Notes: generated by a model not told the origin, from the sequence alone. A DNA stretch of 64,000 nt from Halomicroarcula saliterrae (GCF_031624395.1 NZ_JAMQON010000003.1:248001-312000), one strand, 5' to 3'; counted from the stretch's first letter, positions 1 through 8,159 are shown. Made by a program: numbers and translations.

Positions 1-56
1 TCGCCACGGCCGAAAAAGAAGCGTTTACCTCCTCTCGGTCACGACTCCTACCCGGT

Positions 57-971
57 ATGACAAAGGTAAGCATTGTCGGTGCGGCCGGAACCGTCGGTGC
101 CGCTGCGGGGTACAACATCGCCCTCCGCGATATCGCCGACGAAGTCGTCTTCGTCGACATCCCCGATAAGGAGGCAGACACCATCGGGCAAGCCGCGGAC
201 ACGAACCACGGCATCGCCTACGACTCGAACACGACGGTTCGACAGGGCGACTACGCGGCGACGGCCGGCTCCGACGTCGTCGTCATCACGGCGGGCATCC
301 CGCGCCAGCCGGGCCAGACCCGCATCGACCTGGCGGGCGACAACGCCCCCATCATGGAGGACATCCAGTCCTCGCTGGACGAGCACAACGACGACTACGT
401 CTCGCTGACCACCTCGAACCCCGTAGACCTGCTCAACCGCCACCTCTACGAGGCGGGCGACCGGCCCCGCGAGCAGGTCATCGGCTTTGGCGGTCGGCTG
501 GACTCGGCGCGCTTTCGCTACGTCCTCGCGGAGCGGTTCGACGCCCCGACGACGAACGTCGAGGCGACCATTCTGGGCGAACACGGGGACGCACAGGTGC
601 CCGTGTTCTCGAAGGTCCGCGTCGACGGCCGCGACCCCGACTTCTCGGCCGACGAGCGCGAGGAGATCCTCGGCGACCTCCAGGCGTCCGCGATGGACGT
701 CATCGAGCGCAAGGGCGCGACCGAGTGGGGGCCGGCCCGCGGTGTCGCCCACATGGTCGAAGCCGTCCTCCGCGACACCGGCGCGGTGCTGCCGGCGTCG
801 GTCAAGCTCGACGGCGAGTTCGGCCACGAGGACACCGCCTTCGGCGTCCCGGTCCGGCTGGGAAGCGACGGCGTCGAAGAGATCGTCGAGTGGGACCTCG
901 ACGACTACGAACGGGAGCTGATGGCCGAGGCCGCCGAGAAGCTCGAAGAGCAGTACGGGAAAATCGCCTGA
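57..971 (+). CDS. mdh: Malate dehydrogenase (NAD-dependent, LDH-like)
   Basis: This 304-aa protein interconverts malate and oxaloacetate in the TCA cycle, in the cytoplasm. The Rossmann glycine motif [11 protein letters not shown] is at residues 8-18. The active-site loop contains IPRQPGQTR (81-89); its two arginines are the malate-type signature of the LDH/MDH superfamily, where a lactate dehydrogenase would have Gln. NPVDLL (121-126) and the catalytic His of GEHGD (about 176) are also present. Length and sequence closely match the tetrameric [LDH-like] MDH of Haloarcula. The start is the first ATG, with T-rich sequence upstream (about 22-30). It is transcribed alone and converges on the secreted-protein gene at 992. 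It lies 3.5 kb from the origin. Confidence 0.96.
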   Translation: MTKVSIVGAAGTVGAAAGYNIALRDIADEVVFVDIPDKEADTIGQAADTNHGIAYDSNTTVRQGDYAATAGSDVVVITAGIPRQPGQTRIDLAGDNAPIMEDIQSSLDEHNDDYVSLTTSNPVDLLNRHLYEAGDRPREQVIGFGGRLDSARFRYVLAERFDAPTTNVEATILGEHGDAQVPVFSKVRVDGRDPDFSADEREEILGDLQASAMDVIERKGATEWGPARGVAHMVEAVLRDTGAVLPASVKLDGEFGHEDTAFGVPVRLGSDGVEEIVEWDLDDYERELMAEAAEKLEEQYGKIA

Positions 972-991
972 GAGGGGTCACCGGCCGCCGC

Positions 992-2116
992 TCACTCTTC
1001 CTCGGTCTCGGTGCGTCGGCGATAGCGGGCTGTCCCGATGAGACTCGCGACGAGGGCGACGAGCGTGCCGTCGGGGCTGGCCCAGTCGACGCCGACGTCC
1101 GACTGGCGCAGCGGCGCTCGCGTGACAAACGAGAGCGTGGTGTCCGGTGTCAACGTGATGTCGTAGACGAGGGCGTTCTCTGTCGTCCGGACTCGGGTGG
1201 CCTCGACGGGCGCCCCGCTGGTAGTCGTTATCTCGAACACCGGGCCGAGCGACTTCCGGCGGACGGCCGACCGGGCCACAGCCACCTGCATCGAGACGGA
1301 CTGGCTCACCGAGGCGTTAGCCGAATCGGTCACTGCGAGCCCGCCGATAGCTGTCCGACCCCTGCTGTCGACGCCCGCGGTGTGGTTCAGGCGGAGCGCG
1401 TAGTCGCCGTCTGTGGGCACGCTCGCCGAGACGTTCCGTATCTCGTAACCGTCGGCGCCGATACCGACCGGCCCGGTCGAGAGCCGCTGGCCGGCCGTTG
1501 CGTTTTCGACCGTCAGGACGGCCGTCTGCCCGCTCGTGGTGACCGACGTTTCGACCGTCCCGGTCGCCGACGCTGACTCGTTCCCGCCGGCGTCGGAGTC
1601 GTCGGTCGTCCCGGCGGCCCCATCGTCGGGCGTTCCGGTGGTGTCGTCCGAGCCGTCGCCGGTCGTCCCATCGTCCGAGCCGTCGCCGGTGTCGTCACCG
1701 CCACTGATGGTCACCTGTTCGGTCGTGGTCGCCTGCACGCCGTCGGCATCGGAGACCGAAGCGGTGATCTCCTCACTGTCGGCGCTCGCGTCGCTCGGCA
1801 CGGAGACGGTGAGCGAGGGGTCTTTGCTCTCCGCCGGCTGGACGGAGAGCCAGACCCACTGGGTACCGTCTTCCCGCCAGTTGTCGCCGTCGTCGTCCCG
1901 GTCGGTCACCGTCCAGCTGTCGGGCAGGGTGACGTCCAGCACGTAGCCGCTCATCTCGTCGCCGGTGTTCGTTACGGTGAACGTGTACGTGACCGTGTCG
2001 CCGGCACGGACCTCCTGCGGTCCGGATATCGACGTGTCCGCCGGGGCCGCCATCACGGGCACCGCAAGCACCGTGGCGACGACGAACGACACCAGCGCAG
2101 TTCGGACTCGGGCCAT
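992..2116 (-). CDS. Exported haloarchaeal protein with CARDB/NEW3-like domain
   Basis: This is a 374-aa exported protein of unknown role. Residues 1-27 form a Sec signal peptide ending near the Ala-rich VMAAPADT. Residues 30-140 resemble the NEW3/CARDB beta-sandwich found in many haloarchaeal surface proteins (AGDTVTYTFTVTNTGDE). A Gly/Asp/Thr-rich linker (about 140-190), of the kind that is often glycosylated, leads to a beta-rich C-terminal domain. The extreme C-terminus has a short hydrophobic stretch followed by RYRRR, so it may be membrane-anchored. There is no clear PGF-CTERM tripeptide. It is a single gene with an A+T-rich promoter about 60 bp upstream. No enzymatic motif is visible. 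Confidence 0.8.
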   Translation of the reverse strand: MARVRTALVSFVVATVLAVPVMAAPADTSISGPQEVRAGDTVTYTFTVTNTGDEMSGYVLDVTLPDSWTVTDRDDDGDNWREDGTQWVWLSVQPAESKDPSLTVSVPSDASADSEEITASVSDADGVQATTTEQVTISGGDDTGDGSDDGTTGDGSDDTTGTPDDGAAGTTDDSDAGGNESASATGTVETSVTTSGQTAVLTVENATAGQRLSTGPVGIGADGYEIRNVSASVPTDGDYALRLNHTAGVDSRGRTAIGGLAVTDSANASVSQSVSMQVAVARSAVRRKSLGPVFEITTTSGAPVEATRVRTTENALVYDITLTPDTTLSFVTRAPLRQSDVGVDWASPDGTLVALVASLIGTARYRRRTETEEE

Positions 2117-2171
2117 CAGCTCCCCTCTCGCTCGGCGAAGCTACGCATAGGCGAATCAGACAGTCTGTCGG

Positions 2172-2183
2172 GTATTAATATTC
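2172..2183 (-). promoter_or_regulatory. TATA-like promoter of the exported-protein gene
   Basis: On the minus strand the sequence reads GAATATTAATAC, the only strongly A+T-rich motif upstream of the start at 2116. A transcript starting about 25 nt downstream would have a leader of roughly 35 nt. Confidence 0.4.
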
Positions 2184-2308
2184 AGGGTAGGCTTAATTTT
2201 ATCCCGAACCAACCGATAATACGTCGGAAACCGGGTACACGTGACCGCCTACGCTGGTCGCTGTGGCGTCGCCGGGCGAGCAGTGAGAAACGGAGGCCGG
2301 CGCGTCGG

Positions 2309-2947
2309 CTACTCCCGAATCGTCTCGGGGACCTGGATGGAGTACCGGCCGTCCTCCTGCAGGGCGACGATGTACTCCTCGCGGTCGTACAGCTCCATCA
2401 GGTTCAGTTCGTACTGACCGGGTTCGAGCACTTTGATGGACTCGAACTGGTTGTTGAGTTCCTCGCGGAGCTCCTGGAGGTCCGGCCGGTCGCCGGAGTC
2501 GTCCGCTGTCGTCGCTTCCGCCTCGGTCCCGACCGGCTGGAACTGGTGGTCGCCCTCGCCCGTGTGGTCGGGCAGTTCGTCCGGCGAGACGACCTCCCCG
2601 CGGGCGCTCGCCTGCGCGGCGTCCTCGGTATCGGTCGGGCCGGCACTGACCGTGTCGGTCGGCCCGGCGCCCACCGCGTCGTCGGGCTCGGCGCCCACGC
2701 TGGGCTTGTCGCTCCCGCCGACGATATCCCGAACTGTCGCCGCCGTCTTGCCGACCGTCTTCGCGACGGTGCTGTTGGCGCCCGGGGGTTCGGGCGGCTC
2801 GGGGGGCTCGGCCTCGGGGTCCGGCGGGCTCGAGGTGTCCGCGGGCTGGAACTGGAATTTGTTGCCGCCACAGTTCGGACAGCCCGAGAGCATCTCCTTG
2901 GAGCCGTCGTCGAACCCGCGGCCGCAGTTCGTGCACTGATGTGGCAT
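2309..2947 (-). CDS. oapC: Origin-associated Zn-ribbon protein OapC
   Basis: This 212-aa protein opens with a four-Cys zinc ribbon (CTNCGRGF, then CPNCGGNKF, residues 5-30). A long acidic, Pro/Gly/Thr-rich disordered middle follows (35-130), and then a folded C-terminal domain (about 145-212) ending VQVPETIRE-like. Haloarchaea conserve it next to orc1 as the third gene of the oapA-oapB-oapC cluster. Its role in or near replication initiation is inferred from that linkage. The start ATG overlaps the TAA of oapB by one base, so translation is probably coupled. It is the last gene of the leftward operon. Confidence 0.85.
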   Translation of the reverse strand: MPHQCTNCGRGFDDGSKEMLSGCPNCGGNKFQFQPADTSSPPDPEAEPPEPPEPPGANSTVAKTVGKTAATVRDIVGGSDKPSVGAEPDDAVGAGPTDTVSAGPTDTEDAAQASARGEVVSPDELPDHTGEGDHQFQPVGTEAEATTADDSGDRPDLQELREELNNQFESIKVLEPGQYELNLMELYDREEYIVALQEDGRYSIQVPETIRE

Positions 2948-3330
2948 TATTTCCGGGAGACCAGCGCGCTGATGAGGTTCTTGTCCTTGTGGAGTGTCTC
3001 TATCTGGTTGGCCGGCCCGATGACGGTGAGCTTCTTCGTCGACTCCTTGCCCATGATGCGGTCGAGGAGACTCGCGTCGGCGGCCTCCGATTTCGGGTAG
3101 GTCTCTATCTCGATGCCGTTGAACTCGTCGGGGCTGATCTCGGTCATCGTGACCTCGATGAGCCGGGACTCCTCGTCGGGGGAGAGCCCCTCTTCCAGGA
3201 TGACGATGTTGCCGTCCCGGACACCGTCGAGTATCAGCCGGATCTTCTCCATGGAGGTCAGCCCGTCCATGCGCTCCCCGCTGATGAGGTCGATCTGCAC
3301 ACCGTCGCTTGGGTCTTTCACTTCTGCCAT
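2947..3330 (-). CDS. oapB: Origin-associated DUF2073 protein OapB
   Basis: This 127-aa protein has the DUF2073 family's usual length and begins MAEVKDPSDGVQIDLISGER. The family is archaeal, and in haloarchaea it sits beside the replication origin between a GTPase and a Zn-ribbon protein. Outside halophiles, OapB relatives have been studied as RNA-binding proteins (for example partners of the OLE RNA in bacteria). Any RNA or DNA binding here is inference. The middle gene of the operon, it starts 6 nt after the end of oapA and overlaps oapC by one base. Confidence 0.87.
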   Translation of the reverse strand: MAEVKDPSDGVQIDLISGERMDGLTSMEKIRLILDGVRDGNIVILEEGLSPDEESRLIEVTMTEISPDEFNGIEIETYPKSEAADASLLDRIMGKESTKKLTVIGPANQIETLHKDKNLISALVSRK

Positions 3331-3336
3331 GCTAGT

Positions 3337-3978
3337 TCACCCGAAGTACTCCGCGATTTTGTCGTAGACCTCGTCCATGTTGTCGCCCTCCAGTGCGGAG
3401 AGCGGGATGGTCTCGTGCTGTGGGTAGGCGTTTCGGATTCGCTGGACCGACGAGTCCTCCAGGTCGATCTTGTTCGCGAGAATCAGGACCGGGAGGTCCT
3501 GGCTCTCGATGATGCCGATGAGCATCGTGTTCACCTGGGTAAAGGGGTCGGTCGAGGAGTCCAGCACGTAGATGACGCCGTCGACGTCCTCGCGGAGCCA
3601 GTGCATCGCCTCCGCGACGCCTTCGGTGGCTTCGCGGGAGCGACGAACGGCGTCGTCTTTCTCCATGTCGTGTTCGAGGAACTCGGTGTAGTCGACCTTC
3701 GTCGTCACGCCGGGCGTGTCGACGATATCGATAGTCACCTTCTTGCCGTCTCGCTCGATTTCGACGTTCTCTTTCCTGCGGGCGCGCCGCGTCTCGTGGG
3801 GCACGTGACTCTCCGGGCCGACGGCGTCGCCGGTCCAGTCGCGTGCGATACGGTTCGCGAGCGTCGTCTTGCCCGCGTTGGGCGGTCCGTAGATGCCGAT
3901 ACGCTTCGGGTCTTCTTCCGAGAACAGCGACGCCGCCGCCCTCGAAATGCTATCTTTGAGGTTTGTAAGCAGTCCCAT
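3337..3978 (-). CDS. oapA: Origin-associated Era/Der-like GTPase OapA
   Basis: This 213-aa small GTP-binding protein belongs to the TRAFAC class. G1 is GPPNAGKT (31-38), G3 is DTPG (about 88-91), G4 is NKID (about 169-172) and G5 is SAL (about 194). Residues 10-20 form an amphipathic N-terminal helix. It is the first gene of oapABC and faces away from the origin, so the operon promoter lies inside oriC. The conserved linkage to orc1 suggests a role in replication control or ribosome/RNA biology near the origin. The exact role is not evident from sequence. Confidence 0.9.
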   Translation of the reverse strand: MGLLTNLKDSISRAAASLFSEEDPKRIGIYGPPNAGKTTLANRIARDWTGDAVGPESHVPHETRRARRKENVEIERDGKKVTIDIVDTPGVTTKVDYTEFLEHDMEKDDAVRRSREATEGVAEAMHWLREDVDGVIYVLDSSTDPFTQVNTMLIGIIESQDLPVLILANKIDLEDSSVQRIRNAYPQHETIPLSALEGDNMDEVYDKIAEYFG

Positions 3979-4068
3979 CCTATCCTCCCGCCGCCCGGAC
4001 GTGCCGGTATGGCGGCTTCTACCTCCAACAGATGCGGGAATTCACTTAAGGCTACGTCAGACAAATAG

Positions 4069-4080
4069 CATAATTTTTAC
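4069..4080 (-). promoter_or_regulatory. TATA element of the oapABC operon
   Basis: The minus strand reads GTAAAAATTATG, an A+T island in G+C-rich DNA about 90 bp upstream of the oapA start. It forms the left border of the origin region. Confidence 0.5.
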
Positions 4081-4137
4081 ATAATTGTTCCGGACAGGGA
4101 GGTCGTCGGCCGGGCCGTCAGGGTCGCTACGCGCGCC

Positions 4138-4160
4138 AGTTCCAAGCGAAAGTGAGGGCG
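4138..4160 (+). repeat. Degenerate ORB-like site
   Basis: CCAGTTCCAAGCGAAAGTGA followed by GGG keeps the GTTCCA-N3-GAAA-G spacing of the strong ORBs, but the G tract is reduced. It lies left of the main pair, near the oapA promoter. It may be a weak Orc1 site or chance. Confidence 0.35.
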
Positions 4161-4470
4161 AGATGGCACGTGGAATCATATAACTGGTACGTAACTGCCG
4201 ACGAGCTCGTGTGCTCGAAGGCGCGTCGCCGAGCAAGAAGCCGGCACGTCAGATTCGAGTCGGGATAGATATCGTGTCCAGTCCGTCGACCCGAATCCAA
4301 GGGGGGAGGGGACTAGTGACCGACCACTCCGAGTCCCCAGACTCCGTCGGACGGGAAACAGGGGGCCGCGAGCGCGCTTGCAACAGCACCGTCCGGTCGA
4401 GACGAGAGTCCAGAGCAGTGGTGAACCCGGACGAACGGCACTGAACGTGACCGGACGATACTGGGATGCC

Positions 4471-4496
4471 CCCCACCCCTTCGTTTCAGGTGGAAC
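4471..4496 (-). repeat. Origin recognition box (ORB), left, inverted
   Basis: On the minus strand it reads GTTCCACCTGAAACGAAGGG followed by GTGGGG. The core TGAAACGAAGGGG is nearly identical to the right-hand box and to the site inside the PolD gene. The G-rich tail points away from the A+T-rich element, as in other archaeal origins where Orc1/Cdc6 binds. Confidence 0.85.
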
Positions 4497-4566
4497 GGGG
4501 AAGGGGCCCGGGAGGGTGCCCCGGGAAACGGCTGTCGAAGGGGATGTGTGAGGTATGGCGTCGCGA

Positions 4567-4698
4567 GCTAGACTAGGGAATCAGCGGTCGAAACTGACGC
4601 TACCTCTAGTCTAGCACTGCAGAACCTGTCTCGTTTTTCTTTTCTCTCTGGTACGGGTTTGGTTGTATGGTATCATATTTAAATCTTCGCTAGACTAG
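4567..4698. repeat. Three GCTAGACTAG decamers around the unwinding region
   Basis: GCTAGACTAG occurs at 4567-4576, as its exact reverse complement at 4606-4615, and again at 4689-4698. The first two form an inverted repeat with a 29-nt spacer; the third sits at the far edge of the A+T-rich element. CTAG is generally rare in such genomes, so three copies within 132 bp are conspicuous. This could be a second protein-binding site or part of the unwinding element. Confidence 0.6.
4629..4686. other. Candidate duplex-unwinding element
   Basis: This is the most A+T-rich part of the region between the two strong ORBs. It begins with a pyrimidine run (TTTTTCTTTTCTCTCT) and ends with ATCATATTTAAATC. 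Position and composition fit the melting site of an archaeal oriC. Confidence 0.6.
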
Positions 4699-4744
4699 CG
4701 CAACCTTTCCGTCTCGTCTGACCCCCCACCCACCCTTCTTCTCC

Positions 4745-4770
4745 GTTCCACCCGAAACGAAGGGGTGGGG
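4745..4770 (+). repeat. Origin recognition box (ORB), right
   Basis: It reads GTTCCACCCGAAACGAAGGG followed by GTGGGG on the plus strand, mirroring the left box. The pair is 270 bp apart in opposite orientation and encloses the A+T-rich element. The G tract continues into GGGTCTAG, a tail also found (GGGTCTAGA) after the second ORB inside the PolD gene. Confidence 0.87.
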
Positions 4771-5051
4771 GGGTCTAGTGGATATCGTGGGTCACGCTCT
4801 CACGATAGCCGCTGGACCGGGGTATCCACTCCCTACTGCACCGCTCGGAACCGGTCGAACTCGAACCCCGACTGTGCCGACCCTCCTCCAGTTCGCCTGC
4901 AGTGGCACGCTTCCGCCGACTCGAACCGAAACACAGCAGTAGCGTCCGCGTACCGTCTCGGGAGCTCTACCGTGCCGTTGTCCTCCTTACAGTGGGGTCT
5001 CCCGGGACTCTCACCCCCTCTTCACGTCGAGCGAAACCCCCACTTCGACCG

Positions 5052-5065
5052 AAATATTTAATATC
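5052..5065 (+). promoter_or_regulatory. TATA element of orc1/cdc6
   Basis: AAATATTTAATATC is a strong TATA/BRE-like motif. Transcription about 27 nt downstream would begin near 5083. That is either the first base of an upstream in-frame ATG (leaderless) or the start of a 129-nt leader before the ATG at 5212. Confidence 0.6.
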
Positions 5066-5177
5066 TATTCAGCCACGGGTTCATGTGGTTCAACTGGACG
5101 CACCTGTGCGTGTGGCGACCCGCCAACGGTGGTCGAAACACGCTCCTCACGTCCGATCTAGCGGTACGCACGCTCCA

Positions 5178-5199
5178 CTCCACTCGAAATGGGGGGGTT
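5178..5199 (+). repeat. ORB-like site in the orc1/cdc6 leader
   Basis: CTCCACTCGAAATGGGGGGG matches the ORB layout (TCCA-N2-CGAAA then a G tract) and ends about 13 nt before the likely orc1 start codon. It would allow Orc1 to bind its own 5' region. The match is weaker than the two core ORBs. Confidence 0.45.
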
Positions 5200-5211
5200 A
5201 GGTTTCCGAGA

Positions 5212-6759
5212 ATGACTGATTCAAACGACGACCCGGAGACGGCTATCGATTCGGTGGACGACGACGCCGGTCGCTCGACAGCTATCGGCTCGACCGACGA
5301 CAAATCGACGCCGGATCTGGACGACGTCGTTCTCGACAATCTCGACACCGGCACGGGCGACTCCTCCGACGAGGCCTCTCGGGGCCTCTTCGACGATCTG
5401 CTGGAAGGGGAACCCATCTTCGAGAACAAGGAGGTGTTGCGTCCGTCCTACACGCCACACAAGCTTCCCCACCGCGAGGAGCAGATAAACAACATGGCGA
5501 CCATCCTCGTCACCGCGCTACGCGGGGATACGCCCTCGAACATCCTCATCTACGGGAAGACGGGGACGGGCAAGACGGCGAGCGCGAAGTTCGTCAGCGA
5601 GGAACTGGAGACGACCTCCCAGAAGTACGAGGTCCCCTGCGAGGTCGAGTACATCAACTGCGAGGTGACCGACACCCAGTACCGCGTGCTGGCCCAGCTC
5701 GCGAACAAGTTCATCAACAAGAACCTCGACGTCATCGACGAGCAGATCGCGGCGCTCGAGGACCTGCAGTCTCGCGCACGCGAGGACGCGACCGTCCTCG
5801 GAGAGAGCGACTACGATACCCTCGACGCCCTCGAAGACGCCATCGACGAACTCGCCGAGGACAAAGACGAGTTCGAGGAAGTCCCGATGACCGGCTGGCC
5901 GACCGACCGGGTCTACAGCTCCTTTTTCGACGCCGTCGACTACCACGAGCGGGTCGTCGTCATCATGCTCGACGAAATCGACAAGCTGGTCGAGAAATCG
6001 GGCGACGACACCCTCTACAACCTCTCCCGGATGAACTCCGAACTGGAGAACTCGCGGGTCTCTATCATGGGCATCTCGAACGACCTGAAGTTCACCGACT
6101 TCCTGGACCCGCGCGTCAAGTCCAGTCTCGGCGAGGAGGAGATCGTCTTCCCGCCCTACGACGCCAATCAGCTCAGGGACATCCTCCAAGCCCGCGCCGA
6201 CGTGGCGTTCAAGGGTAGCGCTCTCACGGAGGACGTTATCCCGCTGTGTGCGGCCTTCGCCGCACAGGAACACGGGGACGCCCGCCGGGCGCTGGACCTC
6301 CTGCGAACGGCCGGTGAACTCGCCGAGCGCGACCAGATCGACCAGGTCGAGGAGGACCACGTCCGTCAGGCCCAGGAGAAAATCGAACTGGACCGCGTGG
6401 TCGAGGTAGTCCGCACCCTGCCCACGCAGTCGAAAATCGTCCTCTTTGCCATCATCCTGCTGGAGAAAAACGGCGTCCACAACATCAACACCGGCGAGGT
6501 GTTCAACATCTACAAGAACCTCTGTGCGGAGATAGACGCCGACGTGTTGACCCAGCGCCGCGTCACCGACCTCATCTCGGAACTGGACATGCTGGGCATC
6601 GTCAACGCCGTCGTCGTCTCGAAGGGTCGGTACGGCCGGACGAAGGAGATCTCCCTGTCGGTCCCGACCGAGGAGACCGAGGCGGTGCTTCTCTCCGATT
6701 CCCGACTCGGCGACATCGACGACGTCCAGCCGTTCGTGCAGGCCCGCTTCGACAACTGA
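5212..6759 (+). CDS. orc1: Orc1/Cdc6 origin-binding initiator
   Basis: This 515-aa archaeal initiator binds ORBs at the adjacent origin and helps load MCM. An acidic disordered N-terminus (1-65) precedes the AAA+ domain: Walker A GKTGTGKT (about 115-122), Walker B VVIMLDEID (about 249-257) and sensor-1 MGISND (about 286). An acidic insertion near 200-225 is typical of halophilic Orc proteins. A winged-helix DNA-binding domain (about 405-515) ends the protein. I chose ATG 5212 because the acidic start resembles haloarchaeal Orc1 proteins. An in-frame ATG at 5083 would add 43 unrelated residues, although it fits a leaderless start. The gene lies divergently from oapABC across oriC, which makes it the oriC1-type initiator. 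Confidence 0.95.
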   Translation: MTDSNDDPETAIDSVDDDAGRSTAIGSTDDKSTPDLDDVVLDNLDTGTGDSSDEASRGLFDDLLEGEPIFENKEVLRPSYTPHKLPHREEQINNMATILVTALRGDTPSNILIYGKTGTGKTASAKFVSEELETTSQKYEVPCEVEYINCEVTDTQYRVLAQLANKFINKNLDVIDEQIAALEDLQSRAREDATVLGESDYDTLDALEDAIDELAEDKDEFEEVPMTGWPTDRVYSSFFDAVDYHERVVVIMLDEIDKLVEKSGDDTLYNLSRMNSELENSRVSIMGISNDLKFTDFLDPRVKSSLGEEEIVFPPYDANQLRDILQARADVAFKGSALTEDVIPLCAAFAAQEHGDARRALDLLRTAGELAERDQIDQVEEDHVRQAQEKIELDRVVEVVRTLPTQSKIVLFAIILLEKNGVHNINTGEVFNIYKNLCAEIDADVLTQRRVTDLISELDMLGIVNAVVVSKGRYGRTKEISLSVPTEETEAVLLSDSRLGDIDDVQPFVQARFDN

Positions 6760-6813
6760 GGGAGCCCGCGACCGCCATCGTCACGTTCTACGGGCGGAGC
6801 GGGCCGAGGCGGG

Positions 6814-7443
6814 TCACGCGGCCCGATTCCAGCTCAGTCGTATCTCGCCCAGCAGCGGGACGCGGTACTCGGCGGTGCCGATGACCCAGCGCGGTTTGAC
6901 CGGCTCGCTGATCGGGCTGTCGCCGACCTGGTCGTACTGGTTGTTGTTGTCGCCCTTGGTGATGAACCCGCCACCGTTCTCGACCGGACAGTTGGCCAGT
7001 TCGCCGCAGTTGTCGGCCCCACCGATGTGGTCGGGGTCGGCCCGATTGTACCAGTTCGTGCCGTTCTCGACGTAGAACATCGCCCGGTGGATGATAGGCG
7101 TCCGCCGGGTGTCGCCGTCCGGTTCGTAGACGATGACGTCCCCGGGCTGCTCGAAGCGGACGTACCCGGACTCCTCTGCGGCCGCCGCGGTCACGACGCC
7201 CCGTCTGGCGTTTTCGCCCGCGAACCGCTCTTCTTCCATCACGAACACGAGGTCGCCTTTCTCGATGTGGGGGTCCATACTCGGGCTCTCGATGGCTACC
7301 AGCGGCGGCCAGACGCCGCTTACGGTAAACAGCAAGAGGCCGACGAGGATGACGGCGCCGGCGCTGCCGACGATGTCCATGCCGTACTGCACGATCTGTG
7401 GTGGCTCCCCGTCGCTCGAAGGCGGCCCGTCGTCACCGGACAT
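6814..7443 (-). CDS. Signal peptidase I (archaeal, Ser-His type), paralogue 1
   Basis: This 209-aa membrane protease removes Sec signal peptides on the outer face of the membrane. One transmembrane segment (about 24-44) is followed by the catalytic serine in IESPSMDP (S55) and by the His of TPIIHR (about H119), which replaces the bacterial Lys as in Sec11/archaeal enzymes. Asp residues follow in the KGDNNNQYDQ box (about 167). The longer upstream open frame has no membrane or protease features, so the start is ATG 7443. It lies 46 nt downstream of a second, closely related signal peptidase on the same strand, suggesting local duplication. Confidence 0.88.
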   Translation of the reverse strand: MSGDDGPPSSDGEPPQIVQYGMDIVGSAGAVILVGLLLFTVSGVWPPLVAIESPSMDPHIEKGDLVFVMEEERFAGENARRGVVTAAAAEESGYVRFEQPGDVIVYEPDGDTRRTPIIHRAMFYVENGTNWYNRADPDHIGGADNCGELANCPVENGGGFITKGDNNNQYDQVGDSPISEPVKPRWVIGTAEYRVPLLGEIRLSWNRAA

Positions 7444-7489
7444 TCCTATCGTGGATACCGGGAGGCGAGCAATCAACGTTCCGTTGTGA

Positions 7490-8134
7490 TTACAACCGGA
7501 GCCACCCGAGTTCCGGCACCCGAGCTTCGGCGGTGCCGATGACCCAGCGGGGCCGGACGACCGTGCTCTCCGTCGGTCGCACCTGGTCGTACTTCCCGTT
7601 CGCATCGCCTCTGGTGACGAACCCGTCGTGCGGTGCCGGGCAGTGTGTCAGCTCGACGCAGCTCTCAGCGCCGCCGACCGCGTCGGGGTCCGTCCGGTCG
7701 TACCAGTTCTCCCCGCTTTCGACGTAGAACATCGCCCGGTGGATGATAGGTGTCCGGTCGTCGTTCCCGTTGGGTTCGTACAGGATGACGTCTCCGGGCT
7801 GTCCGAACCGGTCGTAGCCGGACTCCTCTGCGGCCGCCGCGGTCACGACGCCGTGTCGGGCCCCGGGGCCCGGGAACCGGTCTTCCGCCACGACGTACAC
7901 CATATCGCCGGTGTCGATGTGTGGCTCCATGCTCCCGCTCTCGATGGCCATCAGGGGGGGCCAGACGCCGCTGATAGCGACGACCGACACGCCGAGGACG
8001 AGGACGCTCGCGACGATGGTGACGACCTCCCTGATGGCGCGATTCCGGGCCTGCGTTTCGCCTGCCCCGTCGTTCGCCCCAGTCTCGTCGTCCTCCGGAC
8101 CGGATGACCCGACAACCGCTCGGTCGGTTCCCAT
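7490..8134 (-). CDS. Signal peptidase I (archaeal, Ser-His type), paralogue 2
   Basis: At 214 aa it has the same layout as its neighbour. An acidic cytosolic N-terminus (1-30) leads to one membrane segment (about 37-58), then Ser68 in IESGSMEP and His about 132 in TPIIHR, with a C-terminal RGDANGKYDQ box. The blocks around SGVWPPLMAIES and VVTAAAAEESGY are nearly identical in the two paralogues. The start at 8134 lies about 30 nt from a TATA-like CATAAGTTTGAAAAG (8160-8176 region), consistent with a near-leaderless transcript. It is divergent from the PolD small-subunit gene with about 100 bp between them. Confidence 0.88.
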   Translation of the reverse strand: MGTDRAVVGSSGPEDDETGANDGAGETQARNRAIREVVTIVASVLVLGVSVVAISGVWPPLMAIESGSMEPHIDTGDMVYVVAEDRFPGPGARHGVVTAAAAEESGYDRFGQPGDVILYEPNGNDDRTPIIHRAMFYVESGENWYDRTDPDAVGGAESCVELTHCPAPHDGFVTRGDANGKYDQVRPTESTVVRPRWVIGTAEARVPELGWLRL

Positions 8135-8159
8135 ACTACGATGGCCTGGGCGTGCCCGG

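Larger units (their letters stand above)
3979..5211. other. Chromosomal replication origin (oriC) region
   Basis: This 1.2-kb stretch has no credible gene and lies between the divergent oapA and orc1/cdc6 genes. It contains two strong origin recognition boxes in inverted orientation (4471-4496 and 4745-4770) and weaker ORB-like sites. Between the strong boxes is a T-rich, A+T-rich unwinding candidate (4629-4686), and three copies of GCTAGACTAG surround it. Long C/G tracts flank the right ORB: GACCCCCCACCC at 4720-4731 and its near complement at 4763-4775 form an inverted repeat. This matches the known haloarchaeal oriC1 layout, with ORBs flanking a duplex-unwinding element beside orc1 and oapABC. 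Small ORFs within it have no coding character. Confidence 0.88.

Noticed and set aside
48-827. Long antisense ORF over mdh
   Set aside because: It is the G+C-rich shadow of the mdh gene. Its composition (Arg, Val and Asp runs without a fold) is a frame artefact; the same holds for antisense frames over orc1, polD1, metY and the kinase.
4211-4476. Short ORFs on both strands in oriC
   Set aside because: They overlap each other, lack haloarchaeal acidity and contain no recognisable domain. The stretch is explained by origin elements.
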